Below, in pieces: positions 1 to 9,787 of a stretch of DNA of 64,000 bases. A model generated the notes under the pieces. That model had not been told where the DNA came from. It ran no database searches and saw only the letters and a list, made by a program, of their open reading frames with translations. Both the position numbers and the translations under genes were made by a program. The stretch's first letter is position 1, and every line of letters starts with the position of its first letter. The DNA comes from Calvatia gigantea (Eukaryota; Basidiomycota; Agaricomycetes; Agaricales; Lycoperdaceae): positions 2,225,338 to 2,289,337 of the forward strand of contig JACAAK010000011.1 of NCBI GenBank assembly GCA_025093985.1, given 5' to 3'.

Positions 1-479
1 AGAGGATAACAAAGAAAGTCTAGATGGGGCAGTGCAGGGGCTGAGGGCCAAAGTAAAATTCCTTTCAGAAGTTATTGGGAAAATGATCATACTCCCCTAA
101 CCCTTTCCTAACCAAGAATACTCTAATGACTAATGCCCTAACACTGAATACCCTAACAGAAGCTTTTGTAAGGCCAGTGGTAACTTGATAAAGGGGCAAG
201 CATTGCTAGTAATGTCCTCATTTGTTTATGATACTTTACAGATGTTCCTTGAAAGTTCTCGGAGGGTAGTTGCCAGGTTTTGAATATTCCTCAGAAGTTC
301 CAGGAACAAAAATTAGAAAGGAATCAAGGATTTTCTAAATGAGGGAAGTTTCAGGCACAGGAGGTTGATGTAGGTCCCATGACCATGGGTCCATATGTCA
401 TTGATTTCCTTTTACAGGAAGTGTCAGGGGGGCAGAGGTGGGAAGGGTTTGTATTTGCAGAAAGTGCAAGGCACAATGT
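1..479. other. Degenerate AT-rich repeat DNA with telomere-like motifs
   Basis: No gene is seen. Between about 95 and 165 there are several spaced CCCTAAC/CCCTAA-like motifs. The same kind of motif lies just before the pseudo-LTR at 2845 and at the ends of the copies near 58 and 60 kb. This is probably the decayed 3' end of an upstream Penelope-like copy. CpG is nearly absent, as in all of 1-7893. Confidence 0.45.
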
Positions 480-918
480 TTCTAGATCACTAGGATAATG
501 TGCCCTAGAAAGATTATTAGGTACCTAAGCTGGATTACAGTGTAGAAACTTGTCATGTATATATCTACCTTCAGTATGTCAAGCTGATGTATTTTCATAG
601 ACCTGCTGTTAGGTATCCCACAAATGGGCACTCCACAGATTAAGCACATATCTAAAATAGGTACACATTTAAAACTTCAGATATAAGTTTCAGATATCTT
701 TCTATGCTTACAGATGCTTTACAAGCACTTGACTGCTAACATTTGTTAGCTGTTCCACAGAACATTAGTATGTTTATCATATGGTCACCAATTGATACAT
801 AATCAGGAATAATTGATTTAGTAGATATCTGATGGTAAGTCAGAGCACCTGATGAGTCTATAATAAGATGAAACAGGTGGTTGGGGGAAACCCCAACTTG
901 TTGTGCTGTTTCCATCAC
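480..918 (+). repeat. Pseudo-LTR A of PLE copy 1
   Basis: This block is similar to 2872-3234 and, more distantly, to the minus-strand blocks ending near 57.7 and 59.8 kb. It ends in the hammerhead ribozyme at 830-918. Its left limit is set only by loss of similarity and is approximate. Confidence 0.6.
830..918 (+). ncRNA. Type I hammerhead ribozyme in PLE pseudo-LTR
   Basis: All conserved core boxes are present in order: CTGATGA at 849-855, GAAA at 870-873 and a GTT cleavage triplet at 900-902. Stem II is GTCT/AGAT (856-869). Stem III holds a perfect 7-bp helix, GTTGGGG/CCCCAAC, capped by a GAAA tetraloop (880-897). Stem I is AGCAC (844-848) with GTGCT (903-907), followed after an internal loop by TGATGG (830-835) with CCATCA (912-917). 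Cleavage is predicted after 902. Both ends lie in stem I, so this is a type I hammerhead. Its intact pairing contrasts with the decayed reverse transcriptase beside it. Confidence 0.9.
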
Positions 919-2257
919 AGTACTCAATGGTTTTAGTATTTACACCAATCCTCAAACTTGCTAACCTGTTGTTTCCTGTTAATAAATTAATTAATAGGCA
1001 GTTGCATTGTCTTTACTTCATCACTGGTGACATTATAGCATTCTATCTGAACATAGATAAGGAATTCTGTCATAATATTGTAAATAACAGATATCAGCAT
1101 TGGCTTACTGACCAAGAGGATTTAGACAAGCAAAAAGCAATCAACTGTGCATGGTTGATAAGGGAATGCTTAGCTACCACAGATAATGACTTGATTTTTC
1201 AGTTTGACCAGAAATTTTACTGCCAAAATTGCAGATTAGCTATAGATGTCACATATTTGCCTGACTTAGCTAATATTTATGGTTTATACCATGAGAAAGG
1301 CATTAGAATTGGTAAAGCATCTAGTGTAGTGTTTGATGGATGCTATATAGACAATTGTATCAGGCTAGTGTATGCTAAGTCTGAAAGCAAAACAATTTCT
1401 AATATAAGTCTTCCTACATTTTATGAACTGTACCATAGAGTGGGATATAAGTGATAATCATACCAATTTTCTTAATTTAACACTGTTCATTGAGAATAGC
1501 AAGCTTAAATATAAGCTGTATCAGAAACCTCTCAACTACTTTGAACATTTGCCCTAGATTAGTGCTCATCCTGAGTATGTTAAATATGGTACTTTCATGA
1601 GTGAACTAAGTCAGCTAGCCATGCTCTCTTCAGAATTTGACTATTATATTAAGGCATGTAGAGAAATTGCAGATATCTCCATTGCACAAGGCTACCTACC
1701 TAAATTAATTTCTTCATGGTTAAGGGAAACTACAAGGAAAGATAAAGTAACTAACTATGAGAGAGTCAGGTAAAACCCACAGATGTCCTTGTCCTTAAAT
1801 CTGAATATAATTTGTCTTGGAATTTTTTTAATGTCAAGACACTTGAAGACAGCTTAAAGACTGAATGGCTTGAGGCATTATACTCTCTAGCCTTCAGGAA
1901 TAGTGAACTGGTAGATGATCTACTAGAAGCTATTTACACAACTAAACTGCAAAAGGATCTCATTTGACCTTGTTCTAAGTTCTTGAATTTTATAGGTGGA
2001 GATTGGACTTCTGCTTATAAATCAGTTCTTAGTAAAGGGTTGTTTGGCCTGTTTTTATATTTAGATAAACTCAGTCTTTTTGATCAAAAGCTGATCAACA
2101 GTAAGTGATGAACAGAACAGCTTATAGATTTTGTGGCATTATAGCACCACACTATCTTAGAAAGAAGAGATCAAGATAGTTTTGAGATCATTATATATGT
2201 GATCATTATACTGATTTAGTTCAGACTACCTTAGATAATTGGGTCACTGAACAAACA
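919..2257 (+). pseudogene. Penelope-like reverse transcriptase remnant
   Basis: An open stretch at about 919-1454 aligns along its whole length with the better preserved copy at 60955-62280: a GDIIAFYLNID block (motif A), the DLIFQFD block, a CxIDVTYLPDLANIYG block and a degenerate catalytic box, YIDN, where the intact copy has YIDD. Beyond 1454 the homology continues through stops and frameshifts (the FLNLTLF, SAHPEYVK and YYIKACREIADI blocks) to about 2257. The N-terminal RT motifs are missing, so the copy is truncated at its 5' end directly after the ribozyme. TGG-to-TAG and CGA-to-TGA changes dominate. Confidence 0.8.
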
Positions 2258-2844
2258 TGAAGTTCAATTTATTTTGGTAATGAAAGGTTATGTCAAGCCA
2301 ATTGGAGTCTATGCATTCCTCCATAATAAAGAATGGTACATGCCTAAGCATCACAATAAAAATGGGTATACCTGCATGCAGTGTGGTATCAGATAACATA
2401 AGAAGATAAGACTTTATAGCTGACCTCATTTTTCAGATTGTTGCAGCTATTTTTGGGCATGGTTCAGAGATGGAATGCCAATATCTCTAGAGACTTAGTA
2501 GTTGCTTTAGTAGATTGGATGGAACAATCAAGTATATGTGTACAGCAGGTTATGGAAATCTAGTTAAACTTAGATAATGTAGGTTACATAAACTATACTG
2601 GGGGATTTCCTTTATTAGCTGGAGGTGAGTAGTCTCTAATCCCAGTTGGTATATCATTTTTATAGTGTACCTGGGTGTCCAATACTAAATGTGCAGATAA
2701 CTGAGAGATCATGCTAAACTGATTATATCTAGTTGAAATCCAAATGTTTACCCTTGCAAGTGGTGTCTAATAATACTAACACAGACATTTTTGCAGTAAG
2801 TACATTTGTGTATACTATCTTGGACTATACTAACTATGTTGAAT

Positions 2845-3234
2845 CCCCTTAACCCTGAACCCAAACCCTGTTTTATGTGCACTGGCTTGTATCACTAAGA
2901 AAGGAGATGTCTGAGCTAGATTACAGTATAGAAACTTGCCATGTATGTACTTACCTTTAGTATGTCATGCTAATGTATTTTCATAGACCTGTCTCTAGGT
3001 GCCTTGCATTTGGGTGCTCTATGGATTAAGCATACATCTAAATAGGCACATACTTGAAACTTAAGGTAAAAAGTTTTAGGTACTGTTTCTACATTTATGG
3101 GCACTTTATAAGTACTTTACTGCTAACATTTGTCAGCTGTTCTGCAGTTTGTGTGCATATCATTGTATACTCACTAATTAATTATAGATGTCCACATGAT
3201 TGGTTCAGTAGATTACTGATGGTAAGTCAGAGCA
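2845..3234 (+). repeat. Telomere-like run and pseudo-LTR B, interrupted in its ribozyme
   Basis: Imperfect CCCTAA/CCCTGAA/CCCAAA units at 2845-2871 are followed by a pLTR similar to 480-850. The block ends with the first half of ribozyme stem I (CTGATGG...AGAGCA, about 3217-3234). The gypsy LTR starts at the next base, so this ribozyme copy is disrupted before its CTGATGA box. Confidence 0.65.
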
Positions 3235-3795
3235 TGTTATGAATATCAATATTTATGATATTATTAATGTCAAAAATGATGATGTAATCAATGACATCAT
3301 AATCACCTGACTAAAGATCAATATTACATATTGATTATACAACAGTTTATACAACATTTAACAAGACTAGTCTAACAAGTCATATTAAAGATAGTCTCAA
3401 CATCAAACATCTTAGCATTGAACATACTTCATGAAGATATCATTATCTAATAATGGTATTATCTCAACTATACTACAACTAGTATATGTACTTCAAGTCA
3501 ACTATATATCTTAGTATATTCAATACAATAAGAATATAGTTATAATGTTATGAATATAACTATTTACTTAGATAATACAAGGGACTAGAATGTTCTAAGA
3601 CTAGAACATGTCTAGACTATGTCTAGAACTCAATACTTGTAAATAGAACAACTTATATAATAATTCAAAGTCATACCACTTTGAAGTCATATGACTTTTA
3701 TATACCATATTTAGACAAGTAACATATCAATACAGTACAATACAGTAGCACACCACTGTAGTATATAAACCCTTCAACTTGACCAGTCCACAACA
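3235..3795 (-). repeat. 3' LTR of the chromovirus
   Basis: On the minus strand the 561-bp block starts TGTTGTGG and ends CATAACA, giving TGTT..AACA termini. It is preceded by a purine tract (TTGGGAGGTAA, about 3796-3806) that fits a polypurine primer, 18 bp after the last ORF. A TATATAAA string at about 3761 reads on the plus strand and may be coincidental. No second LTR is present for comparison, so the borders are inferred from termini alone. Confidence 0.6.
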
Positions 3796-3813
3796 TTACC
3801 TCCCAATTAAGCT

Positions 3814-4809
3814 TCATGCCTCAGGAAGCTCATCAAAGTCTCTATGGACTACTACTGTAGCAAGGGCCTTCTTGGTGGTGCCAATGAGGTATTTCCCACT
3901 GTTGGGCTGCATGAAGAAGACAGGTAAGTAGCTTTGGCTGTCTTGGCAGATAGGAACTAGGACTCCTTCATACAGGAACTTGGTGACTGTGGAGTTTTCC
4001 CAGTAGTTTTTGACTATCAAGTTCCAATAGTGTAGGTTGTGTTCTTGGCTGGGTAGTATAGTACAGTAGTGGGCAAGCAGCTGAAAAACTATGATGATCT
4101 GGGGTGGAGTAATGGTTTTCATGAAATGTCATAGGGCATTGACTTCTTTTTTCATTGAGACTGTGGCTTCTTCATCCATGGAGGTTCTGGCTTGGATGTT
4201 AGGGGTGGGTGGGGGCCTGATGGTGTTGTGCAGTTCCTTGAGAGTACTGTGAATTCTGTTAATGAGCTCTTCAGTGCTAGAGTCATCAGGAGTGGTGTCT
4301 CTACTAAGCAGGCTGGAGGCAATGTCTCCTAGCTCTAGGAAGATTTTGGAAATGTCAATACCTTTGAACACTTGGATAGTGAGATTGATTCTACTGTGTA
4401 GACTGTCAACACAGGTTTGTTCAGTCAGGGTGAGTGAGGATTGACTGAGTACATAGAAGATGGTGGGAATATATTGACTGGTCAATACTGAGGAGTTTTC
4501 AAATCCAGTGTACATGTCTGTAAAGGTGATGCAGGCAGTAGCGAGCATAATAAGGTGGTTAGTGTTCAGCCTCTGGTTCTGGATGGTGATGGTGGTTAGC
4601 TCTTCATTGGTAGCATTATTAACATCTTTGAGCAGGTCTTTGAGGAGTCCTTAGACTGGTGACAGGGTTGTGGCCATGTTGAAATGGGTGCTACTTGGAG
4701 CAAGAGCTTTGTTGTTTCCTGGGGGGGGAAGGGGCATAGATGAGATTCTAGTGGGGTTGGGGTGGACAAGGGAGGCAATGGTAATGTGGCTGGATTGAGA
4801 GGCAGGCAT
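3814..4809 (-). pseudogene. Accessory ORF downstream of chromovirus pol
   Basis: One reading frame of 332 codons runs from ATG at 4809 to the stop at 3814. It is broken by only two in-frame stops (near 4650 and at 4126-4128), both explicable as single C-to-T changes. The ATG lies two bases after the pol stop codon (TAA at 4814-4812), in another frame, which would suit termination-reinitiation. I recognise no domain. The N-terminal part is rich in Ser, Thr and Pro, the middle looks helical (a long FKGIDISKIFLELGDIASSL-like stretch), and the C-terminal third has aromatic clusters. It is not gag-like (no CCHC knuckle) and not envelope-like (no clear membrane anchor). It may be a lineage-specific extra gene of this retroelement. 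Confidence 0.55.
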
Positions 4810-4811
4810 AT

Positions 4812-7787
4812 TTATTCAGCTAGTTGAGTTGTTGCATGGTTTTCTGGGTTTTCTGGGTTTTCTGCCCCCTTTTTTATAATATCCTCTAGATGCCTGTTTA
4901 GGTAGTCCTGTATGGCTTCTTTTGCATTTCCTAGATTGGACTCCACAGTCCATGTATCTTCTTTGTTGCTATAGTCTTTCTAGTGTACTAGGAATTGATA
5001 GCCCTGTCCATACTTTTGTTGTCCTCAGATCTCATCTACTTCATATTCTTCTTTGTTGTTGATGATGACCAGGTCCAGCGCCAGTGCTTTCCTTTGGCTT
5101 GGGAACTCAGCTTAGTGTACCAGTGTTAAGAGTTGCTTATTAAAGACATTGTAGATGGCCTATCCTTCTGGCAGGTCAAGCCGATATACTGCATCTCCTA
5201 TCTTTTCCTTAATAAGGAAAGGTCCATACTGCTTTTGGCCTAGCTTCTTTGATGTCTGATTGGTATGGATGTTTGTGTTTTCAAGCCACACTTTGTTGCC
5301 AATTTGGTATGTTCTGATGTGGAGCTTACTGTTGTTGTGCTGTTGTTTCATCTTTTCCTAATACTGCTGTAGTGCTGATGAGGCATTAGCTCAGGCATTC
5401 TGTAGGTGTTTTAGGAATTCTGTGGCTGTGGGATTGTTTGTCATCTTACCATTCTTCCCCTTCCATGGGTGCCTTCTGTAGTTGAGGAAAAATGGTGTTT
5501 TCCCTGTTTCTCTGTGTTGTTTGTCATTATAGTGGAATTCCACTATTGGTAGCCAGTCAGCCCAGTCATTCTGGTCATAGTTGCAGTATAGGTGGATGTA
5601 GGTCTCCACTTCTCTATTGATGCATTTGGTTTGCCCATCAGTCTGTGGATAGTATGCTATTGATGGGTTATGTTCTATACCAAGTCCCTTGAACAACTCC
5701 TTTGTGAATTCTGATGTGAACTGGGGTCCATAGTCACTGAGTACTTTCCTCAGCAGTCTATGTAACTTCCATATTTCATCTCAGTAGATCTGTGCAACAT
5801 CTTTAGATATAACATCTATTGTTGTTGCTATGAGTCATATTATTTTTGTGAACTGGTTGACAATAACTAGTATTATGTCTTTTCCCCCTGATATTGGTAG
5901 GGGTCCAATCATGTTGATGCTGATTTCTTCCCATGGGCCATTTGGTACTGGAAGGGGGTGTAGTAGTGACTTGAGCAGCATTGTTCTTGGCTTATTCCTT
6001 TGACACATCTGGCAGCCCTAGGTGTATCTTTTTACATCCCTTCATATGGTCAGCCACCAATAATCATGGGTGATTAGTTCTATTATCCTATGTTACCCTG
6101 GATGTCCCACATTGGGGGTGTCATGGTGTTGCTGGAGGATTTCTTCTCATAGCTTTGGGTCTGGAGGTACATATGCACTACTCTCTTTGTACACCACTCC
6201 ATTGTCTTCAGTGAAGTTTGATTCATCTTTTTGTAGCTCAGCAATAACTGGCGTTTCCCTTTGGGGTTTTCTTCATATCTTTTCTAGGAATGTTGGCTCC
6301 AGGAACAGTTTGGCCTGCAATAGTACTGTGTTGTCGGTACTTTCTGATTGTAGCTAGCTTTCTTTGATCATGGTAACTAGCTTGTCTTCTGTCACTTCTG
6401 GTACTTGGTGTATGTGGGATAGTAGGTCAGCCTTCATACTGGTTTTTCTGGGCATGTGTCATAGGATGAAGTCATAGTCCTGTAATTGTAGATATCACTG
6501 GGCCTGTCATCCATTCAATTTTTGTGGCTCTCTGTAGTACTTTAAGTTTTCATGGTCTGTCCAGATCTTGAACTTTTCTTCAGCATCTAACAGATAGTGT
6601 CTCCATTCTTTTAGGACATGTACAATAGCCAGTGGTTTCTTATCATAGATTTTGTAATTGTGTTCAGCTGGCGAGAGTGTTCATGATGTGAATGCAATCA
6701 GGTGCCATTTGTTTTCCTGTAACTGTGACAATACTCCTCCTAATGCATAGTCTAATGCATTTACCTCCACCTGGAATTGTCCTTATCTTTGCAGTAGTAT
6801 CAAGGTGGGTTCTTCAGTGATGCATCTTTTTAGTTCATTGAATGCTACTTGGTGCTCCATGTTCCATTCCCATGTGGTTGCCCCTTTGAGCTTGTTCAGT
6901 GGTCCTGCAATCTTGCTGAAGTTCTTGATGAACCATTGATAGTAGTTGGCAAAGCCTAGGAACTGTTCTGCTCCTTTTGTGTTTTTGGGTTTGGGCTAGT
7001 CTCATACTAATTTGACTTTTCCTTTCTCCATTTCGATTCTTCTGTATCCTACTCTGACCCCTAGCAGTGGAATCTCTTCTGTATTGAATATACATTTAGA
7101 TCATTTGAAGCATAGGTTATACTTATTTGCTTGTTCTAGAAATCATATAGTTCATTCCTGTAGTTGTTCCTTTGTGTCACCAGGTATCGCAAAATTGTCC
7201 ATGTAGTTTACAATGTCACCATTTTGTAGTAGGTCACAGAAGATGCTTGTTATCATGTGGGAGAAGGTTCCAGGTAAGTTACTTAGTCCAAAATACATGA
7301 CTGTTGGCTCAAAGAGTCCTTTGTTTATAAGGAACACTGCCTTCCATTCATCTCCCTCCTTGATTCTGATGTTGTTGTAGCCCCAAATAATGTCTAGTTT
7401 GTTGAAATATTTTGCCTTCCCTAGTTTGCCAATGACTTCTCTGATCCTTGGCAGTGGGGTTTTGTCCTTAACCACCACATTGTTCAACTGCCAATAGTCC
7501 TGTATTAGCTATTTGGATCCATCTTTCTTTGGGATGAAGAAGGTGGGTGCTGCATATGGGGATTTTGATGGCCTTATCTGTCCAGATTCTAGGTTTTCCT
7601 TGATGAAAGTTCAGAGTTTGTCTTGTTCCTTGATCATCATGTTGTATGTTCCTGCATTTATTTTTTTGGGGGCATCCTCAGTTAGGATTATCTCATGGTC
7701 CCATTCTGCCCACTCTGGAAGTTTGTTGAAGGTTGTTTTGTTGAATAGATAAGTGAATGGCTATACATAATCCAGCAGGTCTTCTGG
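4812..7787 (-). pseudogene. Chromovirus pol (RT, RNase H, integrase, chromodomain)
   Basis: Running down from 7787, the remnant shows the RT start with [20 protein letters not shown] and LDIIWGYNNIRI blocks (about 7150-7640). The catalytic box reads YMDN instead of YxDD, near 7200. RNase H (LDYALGGVLSQ) lies at 6360-6780. The integrase zinc finger (H..H..C..C with CQMCQRNK) is at about 5990-6130, and the integrase core with YYPQTDGQT at 5391-5960. GPY/F (QYGPFLIKEKIGDAVYRL) is at 5160-5300. A chromodomain (EEYEVDEI...YQFLVH, ending NRHLEDI) is at 4880-5110. Many TAG stops sit where Trp is conserved. The element is dead, and it is truncated before protease and gag. Confidence 0.85.
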
Positions 7788-7893
7788 CATTTGTAAGCTG
7801 TTCTGCAGTTCACATGCATATCAAACACACATACACCAATTGATGTATAATCATAAATGATTGGCTCAGTAGGTATCTGATGGTAAGTCAGAG
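7788..7893 (+). repeat. PLE pseudo-LTR fragment with half a ribozyme
   Basis: This stretch is similar to 745-845 and 3125-3232 (the CATTTGTnAGCTGTTC start and the TCTGATGGTAAGTCAGAG end). It stops inside ribozyme stem I, before CTGATGA. It also marks the edge between the CpG-poor repeat block and normal-composition DNA. Confidence 0.65.
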
Positions 7894-9787
7894 AAGTGAC
7901 TGGTAAACGAAATGGGGGCCTTTTAGGTCAGGCTCTAAAGTTGTGTTCCACATCAAGGAAATTGCTGATACTGATGCGAGGTTCCTACGAAAGTATCCTG
8001 GTACCCTGGCCCATACAAAACAAATTGATACAACATACCGGCCATGTTCCTGGCTCATCTTGCGCCCTCTGACCCAAGACGATCCCAATTCCCCACAGCC
8101 CCCCCTTCGCGAGTCCGTTTCCATTGCAGATTCTCTCCTCTGTCGTATTCATTGTCTTATGATACACATCAACCCAGTAATCCCATGTCCCACAATCCCT
8201 TTCGCTGGTTTCGAAGGTAATAAAAAGTAGGATGCGCGCCGTGGACAGAGGCTTGGGCTCCATTAACTCCCCGGTGCTCATAGACGACGAGCCCCGCGCC
8301 GACAAAATATGCGGGGCGAGTTGCTGGGGGAAAGCTCGTGGATCCAAGATTAAGATAGAAGAGCTCAGTACTAGTGACCATCAGGCAAAAATTCGTGCAC
8401 CGCGAGTTTAATATGCTGCATTGATGTTTACGAACGAGATACCCAGGCAAAGACGGTCAACATGGTCTCACTTCAATTTGGGATATGTAGCGAGGTGACG
8501 GGGTTGGCATTAAAGTCGATGAAACAGGAGGTCGTGGCATCCTTCAAGCGTACAAGGGCCTGGACTGGCCCGGGGGTGGGTTTGGTAATTGTTAATGAGC
8601 GTGGTAGGACGGGTGGGGTCATTATTGGGTTAGTCCCAGATTAGATTCCGACCAAGGATAGGATGCTCACGCTTGGTCGTGGTGGGAATTTGAGGGATGT
8701 TAGGTGTGTGTTTGTAGATCGAGGAGGTTGTGAGGGAAGTTGAAGGGCGGATAAACAAGTCGACGCGTTTCGGATCTGACGTTGCGGTCGTTCGTTGCAA
8801 CCGACTTCCTGGGATGCGGTTGGTGCAATTTGTTGGGAGTCGGCTTTCTGAGCCCTTCTCCGTCTCGAAGCGTTTCAGTGGGGGGTTGACGGTGATGGTG
8901 GTTGAGGGTCACAGCCATCACTGCGATATTGACCGCGATGTCGTAGAAATGCCAGGCTTCGTTAAGGGATTGGGGTTATGTCCTTGAAGGGGTTGGCGAA
9001 ATCTGTCTCCGTGTCTTTGACAATTGATAGCGATAGAAACACCATTTCCGAAACGATGAGACGTTTTCTCCGAAGGCCGCGGTTGGTGTCGGTTAAAACT
9101 ATTATGTATTAGGTGAGAGAGAAATTTGGGTTCAACATTCGAACTCACCTGGACGATATCATGCAATTGAAACACAACCCCTCTCAGTCACTTGGGGGTC
9201 ATCGTTAATGCTCGGGTGAAGCTTGTACCAGGTTGTGTTCATTTCGGGTTTGGTCAGGATGGGACAGTGAGGCTGATCCAAGGCCTAGGGGAAATGTTGC
9301 ATCGTGCCGAGGCAGGGTCACTCCCACCTCTCATTCAGCCTCAACAGGTCTCAAGCTACTTACCTCAACGTTGTCAATTTTGAAAGACCCTTGGACTGCC
9401 CGAGCCCGAGAGCACGGTAACCGGCGGCACCTTCCCACCCCTCATAACAAAAGTCCACCGGTGACCACGCTACGAGTGATGACCGTGACTTTATGTGTCA
9501 GCACTGGTTCGCTCCGGTAACCGGCACCTCCAATAGCCGCAAGTTGTTATGATTTATTAACCCCCTGAGTGTCCTTCGGGGTCGGGCCCGGCGCTTAGCC
9601 ACGTACACTGAGCTTACTTTCGCTCTGGAGTAAGGAAGAAAAGGTGGGTGGCCAAACGTTGACTCATTGGTGATTATGGCGAAGAGGATGAATCTCCACC
9701 CGCTCCCCCCGGCCTTCCGCTGGGCACTCGTACTTAAAATCGACTCGCCGTGGAGACTTTGCTTCACTTTTGTTTTCCGAGCCCCCC
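7894..9787. other. Intergenic region upstream of the MFS gene
   Basis: CpG content is normal here. Reading frames are short and overlap on both strands; none shows a recognisable domain or a convincing intron pattern. The last few hundred bases presumably hold the MFS promoter, but I see no clear TATA box. Confidence 0.4.

Larger units (their letters stand above)
480..3234 (+). mobile_element. Decayed Penelope-like retroelement, copy 1
   Basis: The unit reads pseudo-LTR (about 480-918, ending in a hammerhead ribozyme), reverse-transcriptase remnant (919-2257), 3' region (2258-2844, no other signal seen), telomere-like run (2845-2871) and a second pseudo-LTR (to 3234). This tandem pLTR-body-pLTR plan is characteristic of Penelope-like elements. 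The two pLTRs are recognisably similar over about 350 bp, for example the blocks at 521-600 and 2911-2990. The second pLTR is cut by a gypsy LTR at 3235. No GIY-YIG endonuclease is visible in the copy, as in the Coprina/Athena group known from fungi and rotifers. Confidence 0.75.
3235..7787 (-). mobile_element. Truncated Ty3/gypsy chromovirus
   Basis: On the minus strand the order is reverse transcriptase, RNase H, integrase, GPY/F domain, chromodomain, an extra ORF, a polypurine-like tract and an LTR. Gag, protease and the 5' LTR are missing; homology stops at about 7787, where a PLE pLTR fragment begins. CpG is nearly absent and almost all stops are explained by C-to-T change (TGG to TAG, CAA to TAA, CGA to TGA). 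This points to methylation-linked or RIP-like decay. Confidence 0.85.

Noticed and set aside
1..2900. True telomere end or CRISPR-like array from the CCCTAA-type motifs
   Set aside because: The units are few, irregular and spaced, and they match the ends of Penelope-like copies. There is no regular repeat-spacer pattern.
3756..3800. Plus-strand TATATAAA near the end of the gypsy LTR, suggesting a plus-strand element
   Set aside because: All pol domains, the accessory ORF and the purine tract lie on the minus strand, so the TATA-like string is probably incidental.
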